DNA from: Amycolatopsis camponoti
GTDB taxonomy: Bacteria > Actinomycetota > Actinomycetes > Mycobacteriales > Pseudonocardiaceae
Reading direction: 5' to 3'
NCBI RefSeq assembly: GCF_902497555.1
Contig: NZ_CABVGP010000001.1
Location: forward strand, 3,576,501 to 3,640,500
Length of the DNA: 64,000 nt
How positions within the stretch are numbered: the stretch's first letter is position 1; the number at the start of each line of letters is the position of its first letter. A model generated the notes under the pieces. That model was not told where the DNA came from. It ran no database searches and was given only the letters and a program-made list of their open reading frames with translations. This document shows, in pieces, positions 38,882 through 47,520 of the stretch. The translations under genes and the position numbers were made by a program.

Positions 38882-40431
38882 AACTCCAGCTGTTCGGCCT
38901 TCCGCGGCATGAGCAGCAGCGCCACGACGGAAACCCCCGCCACCACCAGCAACCCGACGAACACGTAGTGCGTGGCCTCCGCCAAAGCCCCCCGGACGAA
39001 CGTCGCCACCGGGGAGTCCGCATGTCCGCCCAGGACCAAGCTCGTCGCGTCCACCGAAGGCGGGAGCTTGCCGGCCACCTCCGCCGGTGGTGAGGCGAAC
39101 CGCGAAGCCAGCGTCGCGTTCGCGATCGCGCCGAAGACCGCCGCTCCCACCGCGCTGCCCAGCGACCTGCTGAACAGGTTCGTCGCCGTCACCACGCCCC
39201 GGCGGTCCCAGCCCACCACCGACTGGACCGCCACCAGCGTCGGGCTCGACGTCAGGCCGAGACCCAGCCCCAGGACGAATGCCGCCAGCGCCGCCGACCA
39301 GATCGACGACGACGCGTCCAGCGTCGCCACCAGCACCGCGCCGCCGACCACGAACACCGTGCCGATCAGCGCCGTGTCGCGGAAGCCGATCTTCAGGTAG
39401 ATCTTGCCCGCCAGGGACGCCGAGATCGGCCAGCCGACCGTCAACGCGGCCACCGCGAACCCGGCGACCAGCGCGCCCGCGCCGAGGACGCCCTGGGCGT
39501 ACGTCGGCAGGTACGACGTCAGCCCCATCAGGACCGCGCCGACCACCACCGCCAGCAGGTTGCCGCCCACCAGGATCCGGCGCGTGAACACCCACAGCGG
39601 CAGCACCGGCTCGGCCGCGCGCTTCTCCACCAGCACGAACGCCACGAGCAGCACCGCGCCCGTGACGAAGATCGCCACGCTCGGCACCGAGCCCCACGCC
39701 CACGCGACGCCGCCTTCGAGCAGGCCCAGGATCACCAGCGAGCAGCCGACCGTCAGCAGCGCCGCGCCCGTGTAGTCGACCTTGTGCGGCTTGCGCTCCA
39801 CCCGCTCGGCGAAGTTGCGCCACAGCATCAGCGCCGCGATCGCGCCCAGCGGCAGGTTGATGAAGAAGATCCACCGCCAGTCCAGGTACTCCGCGAACAC
39901 GCCGCCGAGCGTCGGGCCGACCACCGACGCGATGCCCCAGACGCTCGCGACGTAGCCCTGCACCCGCGCGCGTTCCTCCACCGTGTAGAGGTCGCCGATC
40001 ACCGTCATCGACATCGGCTGGATCGCGCCCGCGCCGATGCCCTGCACCGCGCGCGCCGCGATCAGCACCGGCATGCTCCACGCGGCCCCGCACAGGACCG
40101 AGCCGACCAGGAACGCCGCGATGCCGAAGAACATCACCGGGCGGCGGCCGAGGACGTCGGCGAACTTGCCGTAGAGGGGGACGGTGACCGCCTGGGTGAG
40201 CAGGTAGACCGAGAACAGCCACGGGAACTGCGAAAACCCGCCGAGGTCGCGCACCACGGACGGCACGGCGGTCGCGATGATCGTGCTGTCCAGGGCGACC
40301 AGGGCGGTGCTCAGCATGACCGCGATCAGCACCGGGCCACGCTCCGACCGGAAACCGACCCCCTTCACGCTGGTGGCGGGGGTGCTCGTCATCGGCGGGC
40401 TGCTCCTCGGGGAGGTCATGACCGGGGTCAA
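38878..40431 (-). CDS. DHA2-type MFS drug exporter (14 helices)
   Basis: A 517-residue MFS transporter of the EmrB/QacA type. It has ALDSTIIATAVPSVVRDLGG (motif D1), YGKFADVLGRRPVMFFG (motif A), and GVASVWGIASVVGPTLGG-like motif C (ASVWGIASVVGPTLGGVF). The length fits 14 helices. These transporters export drugs or natural products by proton antiport. Several ATGs lie near the start. The nearest regulator is the OhrR-like MarR convergent to it; no link is evident. Confidence 0.92.
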   Translation of the reverse strand: MTPVMTSPRSSPPMTSTPATSVKGVGFRSERGPVLIAVMLSTALVALDSTIIATAVPSVVRDLGGFSQFPWLFSVYLLTQAVTVPLYGKFADVLGRRPVMFFGIAAFLVGSVLCGAAWSMPVLIAARAVQGIGAGAIQPMSMTVIGDLYTVEERARVQGYVASVWGIASVVGPTLGGVFAEYLDWRWIFFINLPLGAIAALMLWRNFAERVERKPHKVDYTGAALLTVGCSLVILGLLEGGVAWAWGSVPSVAIFVTGAVLLVAFVLVEKRAAEPVLPLWVFTRRILVGGNLLAVVVGAVLMGLTSYLPTYAQGVLGAGALVAGFAVAALTVGWPISASLAGKIYLKIGFRDTALIGTVFVVGGAVLVATLDASSSIWSAALAAFVLGLGLGLTSSPTLVAVQSVVGWDRRGVVTATNLFSRSLGSAVGAAVFGAIANATLASRFASPPAEVAGKLPPSVDATSLVLGGHADSPVATFVRGALAEATHYVFVGLLVVAGVSVVALLLMPRKAEQLEF

Positions 40432-40517
40432 CTACTTTGCACTCCTAAGCATTCCATCCGGGGACGCCGCACCCCAGCGAATTTCCGTCACAGTGCGCAT
40501 CCCGGAAGATGGGTCGG

Positions 40518-41693
40518 ATGAGCGACTGGATCCGGCCGATCGGCCAGGGGTGGGTGGTCCGCGACGCGGTGCCCGGCCCCGACGTCGACGAGTTCGCCGA
40601 ACCCGACCGCGTGGTCGCGGCACTGGCCGCGCCCGGCGCCGCGGACAGCCTGCTGGCCGTGCAGCACCCGGCCCGCACGCCCGCGGCGCTCGCGCGCGGG
40701 CTCGACCTGACCGCCGCCGTCCCGGTCGCGCGGGCCGTGCTCGAACGGCTCCGCAAGCGGTTCTACCGGCCGGTGCGCGAGATCGTCGCGCCCTACCGGA
40801 TCGAGGGGCCGGACGGCGTGGCGCTGGGCCTGCTGTGCCTGGTCGACCCGGCGGCGGTGACCGACGACGGCGCCGCGCGCGTCCGGCACACCGAGGACGT
40901 CTACGCCGACGTCGTGGCCGAGCGCGCGGCCGTGCTGGCCGGGCTGGGCTGCGCGACGAGCGCGGCGATGCTCGTCCCGGCGTCCGGCGGCGACCTGCTG
41001 ACCGAGCAGGTCGAACGGGCCTGCGCCGGCCTCGGCCTGCCCGATCTGTCCACAACGGATGCGGCCGGGCGGCGGCACGAGCTGTGGGTGGTGCCGGCGG
41101 GCCCGCTGCAGAACCGGCTGCTGGCCGCGGTGGCCGCCGCCGAGCTGCTGGTCGCCGACGGCAACCACCGGGTGGCCGCGGCGTCGGCGGCCGGCCACGG
41201 TGCGCTGCTGGCCCTGGTCACGGCGGGCCCGCAGCTACGGATCGGCGCGATCAACCGGGTCCTGACGGGCACCGGGCTCGGGCCGGAGGACCTGGTGTCC
41301 CGCTGGTGCGCGGCCGGCCTGGACGTCCGGTATGAGGAGCACGCGGTGCCGGTCACGGGCGAAGTGGTGGTCCGCGCCGGCCCGGCGGTGCTGCGGATCC
41401 CGCTCCCGAAGGGGGCCGGGCCGGAGCCGGTGATCGACCACGAGATCGTCGAGCGGGTGTTGTTCGCCGAGGCGCTCGGAGTGGACCCGGACGGGCCGTG
41501 CGTGCTGCCGTTGCCCGCGGGCCGTCCGGTGCCGGCGGACGCGGACGCGGTGGTGTTGCTCGCGCCGGTGCGGTATTCGGACGTCCTCGCGGTGCACGCG
41601 GCCGGTCGCCGGATGCCGCGGAAGGCGACGTACTTCACGCCGAAGCCGCGCAGCGGGCTGGTTCTGGCGGAGCTTCAGCCGGGTCGTGAGTGA
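40518..41693 (+). CDS. DUF1015 (SerK-like) family protein
   Basis: A 391-residue protein: IRPIGQGWVVRDAVPGPDV at the N-terminus, the core VADGNHRVAAASAAG (typical DGHHR-like motif), and the end MPRKATYFTPKPRSGLVLAE. This is the DUF1015 family, whose archaeal member SerK phosphorylates free serine with ADP. Whether this protein is a serine kinase is unknown. ATG 40518 (MSDWIRP) is favoured over ATG 40509. Its last codons and stop (CGT GAG TGA) form one arm of a 44-bp palindrome. Confidence 0.87.
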   Translation: MSDWIRPIGQGWVVRDAVPGPDVDEFAEPDRVVAALAAPGAADSLLAVQHPARTPAALARGLDLTAAVPVARAVLERLRKRFYRPVREIVAPYRIEGPDGVALGLLCLVDPAAVTDDGAARVRHTEDVYADVVAERAAVLAGLGCATSAAMLVPASGGDLLTEQVERACAGLGLPDLSTTDAAGRRHELWVVPAGPLQNRLLAAVAAAELLVADGNHRVAAASAAGHGALLALVTAGPQLRIGAINRVLTGTGLGPEDLVSRWCAAGLDVRYEEHAVPVTGEVVVRAGPAVLRIPLPKGAGPEPVIDHEIVERVLFAEALGVDPDGPCVLPLPAGRPVPADADAVVLLAPVRYSDVLAVHAAGRRMPRKATYFTPKPRSGLVLAELQPGRE

Positions 41694-41727
41694 GAAACAG
41701 GGTTAGAACACAGTTTCTCACTCACGA
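41684..41727. repeat. 44-bp palindrome (copy 1) spanning two convergent stop codons
   Basis: TCGTGAGTGAGAAAC at the left pairs with GTTTCTCACTCACGA at the right; overall 19 of 21 arm positions pair. The same element occurs perfectly at 62766-62809. Here it contains the stop codons of both convergent genes. It probably acts as a bidirectional terminator, but sequence conservation between copies exceeds what a terminator needs. Confidence 0.85.
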
Positions 41728-42644
41728 GCGTCCCACCAGTTCAGGACCCGGGTCGCCAGCAGCGTCAGCCACTTCGACGGCTCACCCGGCGGGACGTCCA
41801 CGTCGAACCACACCCGGCCGGTGTGGCGCTCGGTCTGCAGCCACGTCCCGTCCGGCCTCCGCGCCGCGCGGATCAGCTCCATCGCCTCCGCCAGCCGCGG
41901 GTCGGGCCGGTTCGCGTCGCGGAAGTACGAAGCCGCGTTGAGCACGTCGTAGTACCACCGGATCGGGTACGAGAACTCGCTCACCCACGGCGCGATCGGC
42001 TCGCCCGTCGAAAGCCGCCGGAACAGCCTGCGCTCCAGCAGGTACTCCTCGCCCGACAGCCGCGCCGCGCGGGTGTCGGCCGTGCCTCCCGTCGCGGTTT
42101 CGAACGCGAGCAGGCCCTTCAGCGTGTTGAGTGTCGAGTGGACCGACGAGCGCGTCGACCCCTCGACCCACTCGCAGTTCCAGCCGCCGTCCGGCAGCCG
42201 GTGCGCGACGAACCAGTCGGCGATTCCCGAGACGTCCGCGCCGAGCCAGACGCCGTTCGCCAGCGTCCAGGCGTTGATGCAGCAGTCGACCTCGCCGTCC
42301 CAATAGGGCAGGTCTTCGTACTCCCACCGGCTGTTCTCGGCGAGCTTCGCCGCCGTTCCCCGCAGCGCCGAGGCGTCCAGTCCCCACTCGCGCAACGAGT
42401 TCAACGTCCACGTCGTCGCCGTCCAGGGCTGGGCCTCGCCGCCCTGGAAGCCGGCCGGGAAGAACGCGCCGCCCGCCCACTGGCCGTCGGGGTCCTGCAG
42501 CGCCAGCAACCGCGCGCCGAACCCCTCCGTGGCGACCCGGGCCCGCGTCGCCTCCCAGACCCGGGGCGGCTCGCCCGCCAAGTCCCGCTCCACCTGCCAG
42601 CGCAGGGCCGGGTCGGAGTCGCGCAGCCAGGCGAGCACGTCCAT
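41718..42644 (-). CDS. Prenyltransferase/squalene-cyclase-like alpha-toroid protein
   Basis: A 308-residue protein with repeated alpha-hairpin motifs such as LQDPDGQWAGGAFFPAGF, VAHRLPDGGWNCEWVEGS and AARRPDGTWLQTERHTG. DGxW repeats are the hallmark of squalene-cyclase/prenyltransferase toroids. It is shorter than true cyclases, and no DxDD catalytic motif is seen, so it may not be a cyclase. It overlaps the stop of the upstream DinB gene by one base, a coupled pair. It ends with Arg-Glu-stop inside the palindrome. Confidence 0.8.
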   Translation of the reverse strand: MDVLAWLRDSDPALRWQVERDLAGEPPRVWEATRARVATEGFGARLLALQDPDGQWAGGAFFPAGFQGGEAQPWTATTWTLNSLREWGLDASALRGTAAKLAENSRWEYEDLPYWDGEVDCCINAWTLANGVWLGADVSGIADWFVAHRLPDGGWNCEWVEGSTRSSVHSTLNTLKGLLAFETATGGTADTRAARLSGEEYLLERRLFRRLSTGEPIAPWVSEFSYPIRWYYDVLNAASYFRDANRPDPRLAEAMELIRAARRPDGTWLQTERHTGRVWFDVDVPPGEPSKWLTLLATRVLNWWDARE

Positions 42645-43150
42645 CAGGCCCCCGTGACGCCGTCGATCGCTTCGCGCAGGAAGTCGGCGTGGCCGTTGTG
42701 CCGCGCGTACTCGTGGATCATGTGCAGCATCACCAGCCGCAGCGAGACGTCCTCGCCCCAGCGCGCCTGGTGTCCCGTGACGTCCAGGGACTCGGCGGCC
42801 TCTTCGATCTTGCGGGATTGCTCCACTTCGGCCTGCCACGCTTCGAACGCCTCCGCGCGCGTCGAGGTGCTCGCGTCGTAGGCGGCCTGGAAGTCGCCCT
42901 CGGCCGACCACCGCAGCGGGATGTCCTCGGCGTTGATCACCCGCCGGAACCAGGTGCGCTCGACCTCGGCCATGTGCTTGACCAGGCCGAGCAAGGTCAG
43001 CGTGGACGGCGGGCTCGACGCCCGGCGGAGGTCCTCGTCGGACAGCCCGTCGCACTTCATGGCGAGGGTGGCGCGGTGGAAGTCGAGGAACGTGCGCAGC
43101 ATTTCGCGCTCGTCCCCGACCAGGGGCGGTTCAGGGCGTTCGGTGGTCAC
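42644..43150 (-). CDS. DinB-family protein (DUF664)
   Basis: A 168-residue four-helix-bundle protein: MLRTFLDFHRATLAMKCDGL, SPPSTLTLLGLVKHMAEVER (metal His) and the closing MLHMIHEYARHNGHADFLRE, which supplies the other His ligands. DinB/DUF664 proteins are metal-dependent, often mycothiol-dependent, transferases or isomerases. It starts with MTTERPEPP. It is coupled to the toroid protein downstream (1-base overlap). Divergent from ligC. Confidence 0.9.
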   Translation of the reverse strand: MTTERPEPPLVGDEREMLRTFLDFHRATLAMKCDGLSDEDLRRASSPPSTLTLLGLVKHMAEVERTWFRRVINAEDIPLRWSAEGDFQAAYDASTSTRAEAFEAWQAEVEQSRKIEEAAESLDVTGHQARWGEDVSLRLVMLHMIHEYARHNGHADFLREAIDGVTGA

Positions 43151-43203
43151 CGACAGTGTGTATCACGCCCGGAAATGTCGTACCGGTGATTTAAGCTCAC
43201 GCG

Positions 43204-44283
43204 GTGGACTTGCCCGTCATGCCGCCCGTGCGGCCGATGCTCGCGAAAGCCGTGCACGAGGTGCCTCGTGACCCGGGGCTGCTCTACGAGCCCAAGTGGG
43301 ACGGCTTCCGCTGCGTCGTCTTCCGCGACGGCGACGAGATCGAGCTCGGCTCCCGCAACGACCGCCCGCTGACCCGCTACTTCCCGGAGCTGGTGGAGCT
43401 GCTGGCCGCCGCGCTGCCGCCCCGCTGCGTCGTGGACGGCGAGATCGTGCTGGTCACGCCCCAGGGGCTCGACTTCGAGGTGCTGCAGCTGCGGCTGCAC
43501 CCGGCGGCCTCGCGCGTGCGCAAGCTGGCCGAGGAGACCCCGGCCAGCTTCATCGCGTTCGACCTGCTCGCCCTGGGCGACACCGACCTCACCGGGGAGC
43601 CGTTCCGCGAGCGGCGCAAGCAGCTGGAGAACGTCCTCGCCAGTAACGCCGAAGGCCTGCAGCGCGTCCACCTGACCCCGCTCAGCGACGATCCCGCGCA
43701 GGCCGAAGACTGGTTCACCCGGTTCGAGGGCGCGGGCTTCGACGGCGTCATGGCCAAGCCCGCCGACCTGCCGTACGAGCAGGACAAGCGCGTGATGCTC
43801 AAGGTCAAGCACGAGCGCACGGCCGACTGCGTCGTCACCGGGTTCCGCTGGCACAAGGACGGCGCCGGCGTCGGCTCGCTGCTGCTCGGCCTGTTCGACG
43901 ACGAAGGCGTGCTGCACCACGTCGGCGTGGCCAGCAGCTTCACCAAGGCGCGGCGGGCCGAGCTGGTCGAGGAGCTGGCGCCGCTGCGCGAGAACGCCCT
44001 GGAGAACCACCCGTGGCGCAAGTGGGCCGAATACGAGCCCGAACCCGGCAGGCAACCGGGCGCGAACAGCCGCTGGGCGCCGCAGAAGGACCTCTCCTGG
44101 GAGGCGCTGCGCCCCGAGTGGGTGGCCGAGGTCCGCTACGAGCACCTGCAGGGCGGCCGGTTCCGCCACGGCGGGCGGCTGGTCCGGTTCCGGCCCGACC
44201 GCACCCCGGAGTCGTGCACGTACGCCCAGCTCGACGAGGCGCCGCCCGCCGAGCTCGCGAAGCTGTTCGGGGAGGCGAGATGA
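43204..44283 (+). CDS. ligC: ATP-dependent DNA ligase (LigC type)
   Basis: A 359-residue ATP-dependent DNA ligase. LLYEPKWDGFRCVVF contains the adenylated Lys at ~31. Other motifs are GSRNDRPLTRYFPEL, CVVDGEIVLV, FDGVMAKPADLPYE and the C-terminal OB fold (GRFRHGGRLVRFRPDR). The short length without extra domains fits LigC, which takes part in repair synthesis with PolD-type polymerases in mycobacteria. It starts at GTG and overlaps the polymerase gene by 4 bp. Confidence 0.92.
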   Translation: MDLPVMPPVRPMLAKAVHEVPRDPGLLYEPKWDGFRCVVFRDGDEIELGSRNDRPLTRYFPELVELLAAALPPRCVVDGEIVLVTPQGLDFEVLQLRLHPAASRVRKLAEETPASFIAFDLLALGDTDLTGEPFRERRKQLENVLASNAEGLQRVHLTPLSDDPAQAEDWFTRFEGAGFDGVMAKPADLPYEQDKRVMLKVKHERTADCVVTGFRWHKDGAGVGSLLLGLFDDEGVLHHVGVASSFTKARRAELVEELAPLRENALENHPWRKWAEYEPEPGRQPGANSRWAPQKDLSWEALRPEWVAEVRYEHLQGGRFRHGGRLVRFRPDRTPESCTYAQLDEAPPAELAKLFGEAR

Positions 44284-45284
44284 GCGAGGCGATGCTGCTC
44301 GACGTCGACGGCGTCGAGGTCAAGATCAGCAGCCCGGACAAGGTCTACTTCCCGGAGCGGGGCCAGACGAAGCGGGACCTCGTCGAGTACTACCGGGCGG
44401 TCTCCGGACCGCTGCTGGCCCGGCTCGGCGGCCGTCCGCTGCTGCTGGAGCGCTACCCGGACGGCGCGGGCGGCAAGAACTGGTTCCAGAAGCGCGTCCC
44501 GAAGGGCGCGCCGTCGTGGCTGACCACCACCGTCGTCTCGACGCCGAACGGCACGACGAGCGACGCACTGGTCGCCAAGGACCTGGCCCACATCCTGTGG
44601 GCGGTGAACCTGGGTTGCCTCGGCTTCCACGTCTGGCCGTACCTCGCCGACACGCCCGAGGTGACCGACGAGCTGCGCGTCGACCTCGACCCGTCGCCCG
44701 GCATCGGCTTCGACGACCTGCGCGAAGCGGCCCTACTGACCAGGGACTTCCTGGCCGAGCACGGCATCGAAGGTCACCTGAAGACGTCGGGCTCGCGAGG
44801 GCTGCACCTGTACGTGATGCTCGAGCCGCGCTGGGACAGCTTCCAGGTGCGGGCCGCGGCGGTCGCGCTGGCGCGGGCCCTGGAGCGGCGGCACCCGGAG
44901 AAGATCACCGCGCAGTGGTGGAAGGAAGAACGCGGCTCGCGCGTGTTCGTCGACTTCAACCAGAACGCGCCGCACAAGACCGTGTTCGGCACCTGGTGCG
45001 TGCGGCCGCGGGTGGGCGGCCAGGTGTCCACGCCGATCGGGTGGGACGAGCTGGACGGCGTCGAGCCCGACGCGTTCACCTTGAGCACGGTGCCGGCGCG
45101 CGTCGCCGAGCGCGGCGATCCGTGGGCCGGAGCGGGGGAGCGGCCGCAGTCGATCGCGCCGCTGCTGGAAATGTCCGAAGCGGACATGAAGAACGGGCTG
45201 ATGGACGCGCCGTGGCCGCCGGTGTACCCGAAGATGCCGAACGAGCCGCCCCGGGTCGCGCCCAGCCGGGCGAAGAAGGCGTGA
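44280..45284 (+). CDS. LigD-polymerase-like DNA/RNA primase-polymerase (PolD/Prim-PolC)
   Basis: A 334-residue archaeo-eukaryotic-primase-type polymerase: ISSPDKVYFPERGQTKRDLV, RPLLLERYPDGAGGKNWFQK, VTDELRVDLDPSPGIGFDDL (catalytic Asp pair) and LKTSGSRGLHLYVML. This is the LigD polymerase domain as a separate protein, which fills gaps during end joining or excision repair. ATGA overlap with ligC shows they work together. No ku gene is in the window. Confidence 0.92.
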   Translation: MSEAMLLDVDGVEVKISSPDKVYFPERGQTKRDLVEYYRAVSGPLLARLGGRPLLLERYPDGAGGKNWFQKRVPKGAPSWLTTTVVSTPNGTTSDALVAKDLAHILWAVNLGCLGFHVWPYLADTPEVTDELRVDLDPSPGIGFDDLREAALLTRDFLAEHGIEGHLKTSGSRGLHLYVMLEPRWDSFQVRAAAVALARALERRHPEKITAQWWKEERGSRVFVDFNQNAPHKTVFGTWCVRPRVGGQVSTPIGWDELDGVEPDAFTLSTVPARVAERGDPWAGAGERPQSIAPLLEMSEADMKNGLMDAPWPPVYPKMPNEPPRVAPSRAKKA

Positions 45285-45285
45285 G

Positions 45286-45783
45286 GTGGCGACCGTCGCC
45301 GAATGCCCGGCCGACGACGGGTTCCTGCTGGCGCTGATGACGGCGATGACGGCCGAGCTGGTCGTGGTCTACGACCTGCCCCCGGACGCGCGCCCGCGGC
45401 CGCTGGACCCCGCGAGCCGCTACCTGCTGGCCCGCGACGGCGCACGGGCGATCGGGTGCTGCGCGGTGGAGCCGATTTCGCCGGGCTTGTACGAGCTGAA
45501 ACGGATGTTCGTCGCCCCGGACGCGCGGGGGACCGGGGTGTCGAGCGCGCTGATCGCGGAGTCCGAACGGCTGGCCCGCAGTGGCGGGGGAGTGCGGCTG
45601 CGGCTGGAGACGGGCGTGCGGCAGCCGGCGGCGATGCGGCTGTACGAACGGGCCGGGTACCGGCGGGTGCCGAACTTCCCGCCGCACGAAGCCGATCCCG
45701 AGTCGGTTTGCTACGAGAAGGTGCTGCGCCCGGAAGAACGTCGCGAGGCAGGCGGTCAGACGTCGAGGTCCAGGGACAGCTGA
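45286..45783 (+). CDS. GNAT-family N-acetyltransferase
   Basis: A 165-residue GNAT: YELKRMFVAPDARGTGVSSA is the acetyl-CoA-binding R/QxxGxG/A region, followed by RLRLETGVRQPAAMRLYERA and the closing GYRRVPNF. The GTG start lies 1 bp after the polymerase stop. The substrate cannot be told. Its 3' end overlaps the small opposite-strand gene by 28 bp. Confidence 0.87.
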   Translation: MATVAECPADDGFLLALMTAMTAELVVVYDLPPDARPRPLDPASRYLLARDGARAIGCCAVEPISPGLYELKRMFVAPDARGTGVSSALIAESERLARSGGGVRLRLETGVRQPAAMRLYERAGYRRVPNFPPHEADPESVCYEKVLRPEERREAGGQTSRSRDS

Positions 45784-46037
45784 CCGAGATCGTCGCCGGC
45801 CGGCGCGAGCCGGACACCCGCCGGCGGCGCCGGAAGCGTCCGCACGCACGCCGGGCAGGGCGCGATCTCCGACGTCGTCAGGTCCACCGGCTTCCAGCTG
45901 CGGGACTCCTTCTCGCCGCACGCCGAACGGCGGTAGCGGAGGTCGCCGGAGCGGGTCATCACGTGGGCCAGCGGCACCTCTTCGGGCAGCACGCCGACCA
46001 GGTACCAGCGTGGTGCGCTCACCGCGGTGGTCGTCAT
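45756..46037 (-). CDS. Small CxxC protein of unknown function
   Basis: A 93-residue protein: YLVGVLPEEVPLAHVMTRSG, RSACGEKESRSWKPVDL and PCPACVRTLPAPP. Three Cys (one plus CPAC) could bind zinc. I do not recognise the family. It lies 67 bp downstream of the CobW gene on the same strand, so it may share its promoter. A 28-bp overlap with the GNAT gene is tolerable for convergent genes. Confidence 0.6.
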   Translation of the reverse strand: MTTTAVSAPRWYLVGVLPEEVPLAHVMTRSGDLRYRRSACGEKESRSWKPVDLTTSEIAPCPACVRTLPAPPAGVRLAPAGDDLGQLSLDLDV

Positions 46038-46104
46038 GGCCGCCAGTCTCCGTCGCGCCCGGCGGAACCCTCCCGCATTTGCCGATCCTCGGCGTGGCGG
46101 GCGG

Positions 46105-47103
46105 TCAGTCCGGCAGGTACCGGGTGATGTACATCAGCCCGCGCTCGTCGAGCGCCGACGGGTCCGGGGCGACGCACCGGTCCAGGTCGGCCAGCACCGC
46201 GTCGGTGTCGAGACCCGCGCCGATCAGCACCAGCTCCGTGCGCCGCGGCGCGCCGTCCGGCCACGCCGACCGCTCGAGCTGCACGAAGCCGCCCACGGTG
46301 TGCAACCGGAAGCGTTCGCCCGCGGCGAAGTCCGCCTGGCCCTTCATCCGGTAGAGCCCGGCCGGCCGCCGCTCGAGGAACTCGACGAACGCCTTCGGCG
46401 CGAGCGGCGTCCCGGCCGTGAACGTCACCGTCTCGTAGCGCGCGTGCAGGTGCTCCGAGTGGTCGTCCTCGCGCAGGTCGTCGAACGACAGCTGGCCGAG
46501 GCGCTCGCCGCGGGGCTCGGGGTCGAAGAACAGCTTCGGGTCCACGCGCCCGTGCGAGGTGACCAGCAGCGGGCGGCCCGGCGCCAGCTCCTCGACCGTC
46601 GCGGTGACCTTGGCCAGCGCCCCCGCGGACACCCGGTCGGCCTTGTTCAGCACCACCAGGTCGGCCAGCCGCAGGTGGTCGGCCAGTTCGGGGTGCCGCT
46701 CGCGCGCGGCCTCGAACTCGGCGGCGTCCACGACCTCCGCGAGCCCGCCGTACCGGATGTCCGGGTTCTCGCTGGCGATCATCAGCCGGATCAGGTCGCG
46801 CGGCTCGGCGATGCCGCTGGCTTCGACGACGATGACGTCGATCCCCGCCTCGGCCGAGGAAAGCCGCGCCAGCATGGCGTCGAGCCCGGCGGCGTCGACC
46901 GCGCAGCACAGGCAGCCGTTGCCGAGCGAGACCATCGTGTCGACCTGGCCGGCGACGGCCAGCGCGTCGACGTTCACGCTGCCGAAGTCGTTGACGACGA
47001 CGCCGACCCGGGCGCCCTCGCGGTTGGCGAGCAGGTGGTTGAGCAGCGTCGTCTTGCCCGCGCCGAGGAACCCGGCGACGAGGACCACGGGGATCTTGCG
47101 CAC
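46105..47103 (-). CDS. CobW/G3E-family GTPase
   Basis: A 332-residue G3E GTPase: Walker A AGFLGAGKTTLLNHLLANRE, LGNGCLCCAVDAAGLDAML (CxCC), VEASGIAEPRDLIRL, LVVLNKADRVSAG, and a C-terminal CobW_C domain (FVEFLERRPAGLYRMKG). It is a metallochaperone-type protein, often zinc-regulated in actinobacteria (YciC/ZigA-like). It starts at GTG. No Zur box was identified in the gap upstream. Confidence 0.92.
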   Translation of the reverse strand: MRKIPVVLVAGFLGAGKTTLLNHLLANREGARVGVVVNDFGSVNVDALAVAGQVDTMVSLGNGCLCCAVDAAGLDAMLARLSSAEAGIDVIVVEASGIAEPRDLIRLMIASENPDIRYGGLAEVVDAAEFEAARERHPELADHLRLADLVVLNKADRVSAGALAKVTATVEELAPGRPLLVTSHGRVDPKLFFDPEPRGERLGQLSFDDLREDDHSEHLHARYETVTFTAGTPLAPKAFVEFLERRPAGLYRMKGQADFAAGERFRLHTVGGFVQLERSAWPDGAPRRTELVLIGAGLDTDAVLADLDRCVAPDPSALDERGLMYITRYLPD

Positions 47104-47520
47104 GAATCGACTTTACGTCGCGCGCGGGCGCGTCGATACACGGGGGAGCGCCGCCCGAGCAGGCCGTTCGCCGAATACCCTCGAAAAGACGAACAGGAAT
47201 CGTCGAGAAAGGATCACTAAAGGCTTACCGTCCACTGTGATCGATTGACGAAGAATGCGCAGAGACATGTCCGGATAACGCTTGGTGACAGTTATTTTTG
47301 CGGCGTTTCCGCTGGCGGGAGCGGAAATCGCGGAGGCGCCGGGCCGTCGTTCACGTCCGGTGGATTGCGTTCGCGGGAACGTCGGGTACTCTCCCCGGCC
47401 TGGCCGGAGGTGCTGCTGTGGCAGTGACTTCCGGCCAGGCCCGTTGCCGGCGACCATCGGAGGAACGGTGAACCTTTCCGTCGGGACGCAGATCACGATT
47501 TCGGAGAGTGGGGTGACAGC
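47104..47520. other. Intergenic region upstream of nos
   Basis: About 417 bp between the divergent CobW and nitric oxide synthase genes. It is AT-richer around 47195-47300 and presumably holds both promoters. An open frame at 47282-47524 overlaps the nos start by a few bases but has no family match and odd composition; I do not call it. No riboswitch or clear operator was recognised. Confidence 0.5.
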
